64,000 nt of DNA from Parus major (lineage: Eukaryota > Chordata > Aves > Passeriformes > Paridae): the NCBI RefSeq assembly GCF_001522545.3, contig NC_031771.1, forward strand, positions 24,802,847 through 24,866,846, written 5' to 3'. Position numbers and translations under genes: made by a program. The notes beneath the pieces were generated by a model. That model worked only from the letters and a program-made list of their open reading frames with translations. It made no database searches and was not told the origin of the DNA. Shown one piece after another: positions 62,165 to 64,000 of the stretch. Position 1 is the stretch's first letter. Every line of letters begins with the position of its first letter.

Positions 62165-62619
62165 TGCATGTGTAGGTTTTGGCACCGTGAGCGGCGGCTG
62201 CTGCGGGGAGATGTGGCACTCCCCGTGCCCCCGGAGCGGGCTGGAGGGGCGGCTGGCAGGGACGGCGCTGCCGTCCGCTCCCTCGCACGGGCACCGCGGG
62301 GCTGCGAGGGGCTCCCCTCCGGGCGGGCACTCGGGGTGCGGTGCCCGCCGCTCCCCGGGGCTCCGGGAGGCGCGGGGGGCGCCGTCCCCCGCACACGGTG
62401 CCGGCGGCAGCGGGCCCGCCCCGTCGGGGGCGTCTCCGCGGCGGCGCGGGGCCACCTCCCCATCCCCGCCCCCTGCCTCCCCAGTCGCGGCGGCGGCTGG
62501 ACGGGAGCGGAGGGGAGCGAGTCCCTCCGCGCTGCCAGCCCGCCCCGTCCCGTCCTGAGCCGACCCGAGCGGGCAGCGCTGGGGGGGAGCCGCCGCCCCA
62601 TGCGCTGAGCGGCGGCGGG
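62160..62619 (+). promoter_or_regulatory. EPHA5: EPHA5 promoter and 5' UTR region (TATA-less, GC boxes)
   Basis: GC-rich sequence directly upstream of the EPHA5 start codon. Seen: four exact GC-box (Sp1-type) cores at 62246-62252 (GGGGCGG) and at 62416-62422, 62466-62472 and 62540-62546 (CCGCCCC), and no TATA box. Known: CpG-island promoters usually use dispersed start sites and Sp/KLF factors. The transcription start cannot be placed from sequence, so the boundary between promoter and 5' UTR is unknown. The region also has reading frames open on both strands, as expected from GC-rich DNA with few stop codons. Confidence 0.6.
62600..62608 (+). promoter_or_regulatory. Two-codon upstream ORF (Met-Arg-stop) in the EPHA5 leader
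   Basis: ATG CGC TGA, ending 11 bases before the EPHA5 ATG. The ATG has a weak context (C at -3, C at +4), so leaky scanning past it is expected. If transcription started upstream of 62162, the same frame would instead be the end of a 148-codon ORF beginning at 62162. Whether it is translated is unknown. Confidence 0.45.
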
Positions 62620-62746
62620 ATGGGGCCGCGGGGCAGCGGCGGCTGGGCCGGCCGCGCCGGGGCGCCGGCTCCCGCTCGGACGTGCCTGCTGCCGCTGCTG
62701 CTGTGCGCCGCGCTCCGGAGCCTGCGGGCCAGCCCCGGCAGCGAGG
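62620..62746 (+). CDS. EPHA5: EPHA5 exon 1 coding part (ephrin type-A receptor 5, signal peptide); gene continues off the right edge
   Basis: Forty-two codons plus one base. Seen: the ATG has a strong context (G at -3, G at +4). A Gly/Ala/Arg-rich head (residues 1-21) leads to a hydrophobic core at about residues 22-32 (CLLPLLLCAAL) and then RSLRASPGSE, which is a secretory signal peptide. The frame runs into a GAGG|GTGAGC donor at 62747, leaving a phase-1 G, so a Val codon is possible across the junction. Known: EPHA5 is a membrane receptor tyrosine kinase for GPI-linked ephrin-A ligands, acting in axon guidance and synapse formation. From memory, human EPHA5 has a closely similar LLLCAALR-L-ASP stretch, ends its first coding exon just after Glu, and resumes with Val. 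EPHA3 and EPHA7 have different signal peptides. The ligand-binding, Cys-rich, FN3, kinase and SAM domains would lie in later exons outside the window. Oddity: the frame is open upstream to at least 62341 with no ATG, so this is the first in-frame ATG. The identity rests on one short exon. Confidence 0.82.
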
Positions 62747-64000
62747 GTGAGCGGGGACGGGGCGGCCGGGCCGTCGGGGCAGCGCCCACCCGGGAGGGCG
62801 GCTGCCCGGCGGTGCGCGGCTTCAGGCTCGGCGGATTCGATTTCGGGACATCGCGGGGGAAGCGGAGACGGGCTCTGCCCGCGGGAAGGCGGATGCCGCG
62901 GCGGGGATGCGGGTGGCACCGCCGATGGGGCAGGGGGCTCCCGGCGAAGCGAGGCGGCGGTGGGCGCGGGCAGGCTGGCACGGGTGGGTGTACACAGATG
63001 CCTGGGCACGGGCGCGTTTGGCGGCGGGTGTGTTCCCGTTCTGCGGGGGATGGATGTGTGCGCGGCGCTGCCGCTCGCCCCGGGCCGCACAGGTGCGCGG
63101 TGCGGGGCGGCGGCCGGAGCGGGACGGGCGAGTTCGCACGGGGCAGGGGCTCCGGCGGGGCAGGGCAGGCTCCCGGCGGGGAGCCCTGCAAGCGCCGGCC
63201 GCAGTGCGCTCACTTCGTGGCTTAAAATACACGTATAAAGGAGAGGGAGCCGCGGCGGTGGCGGTGTGTAACCCGCAGCGGAGCGCGGCCGCTGGGGACG
63301 GATTTTTCTGTACCTCTGATCTCTGTGAGGCCAGTGACCAAAAACGCGTCCAGGCTTCTTGTCTAGCAGGATGCTTACAGTCTTTAAAATCGGACTGGGA
63401 TTTTTTTTTTTCTCCGTGCGTGGTGTGGGCACTGCTTGGGGCTTCCTAATGTTTTTGGATCCGCGGGCAGGCTGTAATGTGAAAGCAATGGGTGGAGAAG
63501 TTCAGCATCTGCAGGGGATGCCAGCGGCTCGAAGCAGGCTGGCGTGATGCACCGTAATTATTTGTGAAACTCCTTTAGAAGGAGGAGGAGGAGGTATGCA
63601 GGGGTTGGTAAAGGAAAACCGTACCAGAATTTCAAAGATGTGGCCTGAGGTAACCAGCTAGCTGTAATTTATTTTTGGGAGCGAGAATAATGTGAATCGC
63701 AGTTTTCTTAAAAAAAAAAAAAAAAAAGTGCAGAGGAAGGGGGAGATACTGTTCCTCTGTGTACAAAGATATCAAATGTTCAGGAAGTGCATTGGTTTGG
63801 GAGATGATTGAAATGGTTTGGCTTTGCCTTGGTTAGATAACAGTGGGCCCAATCCTTCTGCCCCCGTGCAATTTCAGATGATTTCACCCCTGGGAGCAAT
63901 GCTGTTGAGATGGCATTGCTGATTTAGAAGGGCTTTCCCTGTTTACTCACCCTGCTTGTGGGAAGCGTGCTGTCCTGTGTGAGCCAGTCTGCCATGATAC
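62747..64000 (+). other. EPHA5: EPHA5 intron 1, 5' part
   Basis: Begins with the donor GTGAGC and runs off the window. The first ~560 bases are still CpG island. After 63310 it is ordinary AT-richer intron with a short GGA-type purine repeat (63581-63594) and an A18 run (63710-63727). I see no acceptor followed by an ORF resembling EPHA5 exon 2. Eph receptor first introns are usually long, so this is expected. Confidence 0.75.

Larger units (their letters stand above)
62165..63310. promoter_or_regulatory. CpG island over EPHA5 exon 1 and start of intron 1
   Basis: Composition changes abruptly near 62165 from AT-rich, CpG-poor DNA to very GC-rich DNA with dense CG dinucleotides, and it returns to AT-rich DNA after about 63310. 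The island covers the leader, the signal-peptide exon and roughly 0.55 kb of intron 1. Islands of this size in vertebrates mark promoters of developmental genes and are often Polycomb targets. All long ORFs here on both strands are rich in Pro, Arg, Gly and Ala and are read as composition artefacts, apart from the EPHA5 exon. Confidence 0.85.

Noticed and set aside
62341..62619. N-terminal extension of EPHA5 in frame from 62341
   Set aside because: There is no ATG in the extension. The upstream part is composition-driven, and the ATG at 62620 has strong context and directly precedes a normal signal peptide.
62152..63432. Minus-strand open frames of 426 and 349 codons across the CpG island
   Set aside because: Proline-, arginine- and alanine-rich translation in DNA with almost no AT-rich stop codons. 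Several frames on both strands are open at once. The region is explained by the island, and the opposite strand carries the recognisable EPHA5 exon.
1..64000. CRISPR arrays, operons, insertion sequences, tRNA or rRNA genes
   Set aside because: None seen. Sequence character (CR1, LTRs, CpG island, spliced exon) is vertebrate, so prokaryotic features are not expected.

Overview
The window reads as nuclear DNA of a bird, most likely a songbird. It is AT-rich and intron/intergene-like, with no dense bacterial-style coding. It carries many truncated CR1 LINE ends, which are the hallmark interspersed repeat of avian genomes, plus several avian endogenous-retrovirus LTR remnants. The only protein-coding gene I can support lies at the far right. 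At 62620-62746 on the + strand is a signal-peptide first coding exon with a strong start context and a clean GT donor. Its peptide (…LLLCAALRSLRASPGSE, then a phase-1 junction) fits the N-terminus of the receptor tyrosine kinase EPHA5. The exon sits inside a large CpG island (about 62.17-63.31 kb). The rest of the gene continues beyond the right edge, and everything after 62746 is the start of intron 1.

The remaining ~62 kb is the upstream flank of EPHA5. I find no other convincing gene in it. The many 60-170 codon ORFs have no recognisable domains, overlap on both strands, or fall inside repeats. What can be annotated is mostly repeats. CR1 fragments lie at ~2.1, 2.9-3.2, 11.2, 19.1, 33.1-33.5, 37.8, 43.4-44.1, 54.5/55.7-55.9 and 61.9 kb. 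LTRs or LTR-like pieces lie at ~7.0, 10.8-11.5, 50.6-50.9 and 54.8-55.4 kb. There is also a ~50-bp-period interspersed repeat at 45.3-45.9 kb, a MIR-like SINE core at 57.46 kb, and several simple repeats.

The most structured place is 54.45-55.95 kb. There a CR1 copy is split by a ~0.6 kb unassigned insertion (putative ACCCT target duplication). That insertion was in turn split by a solo LTR with TG…CA ends and TTGT target duplications. It is a three-layer insertion stack that also contains a 17-bp tandem repeat.

Candidate regulatory structure, none of it proven, includes three perfect AP-1 sites within 53 bp (34381-34433) and a CpG-containing segment about 4 kb upstream of the EPHA5 island (58.05-58.42 kb). 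There is also a G-quadruplex-type tract (40815-40843), a forkhead-containing near-palindrome (36340-36368), and a possible non-coding exon (19447-19633). At EPHA5 itself the leader carries a two-codon uORF 11 bases before the start codon. I did not find a new multi-gene biological system here. The window looks like an ordinary vertebrate gene desert plus the promoter of a neuronal guidance receptor.
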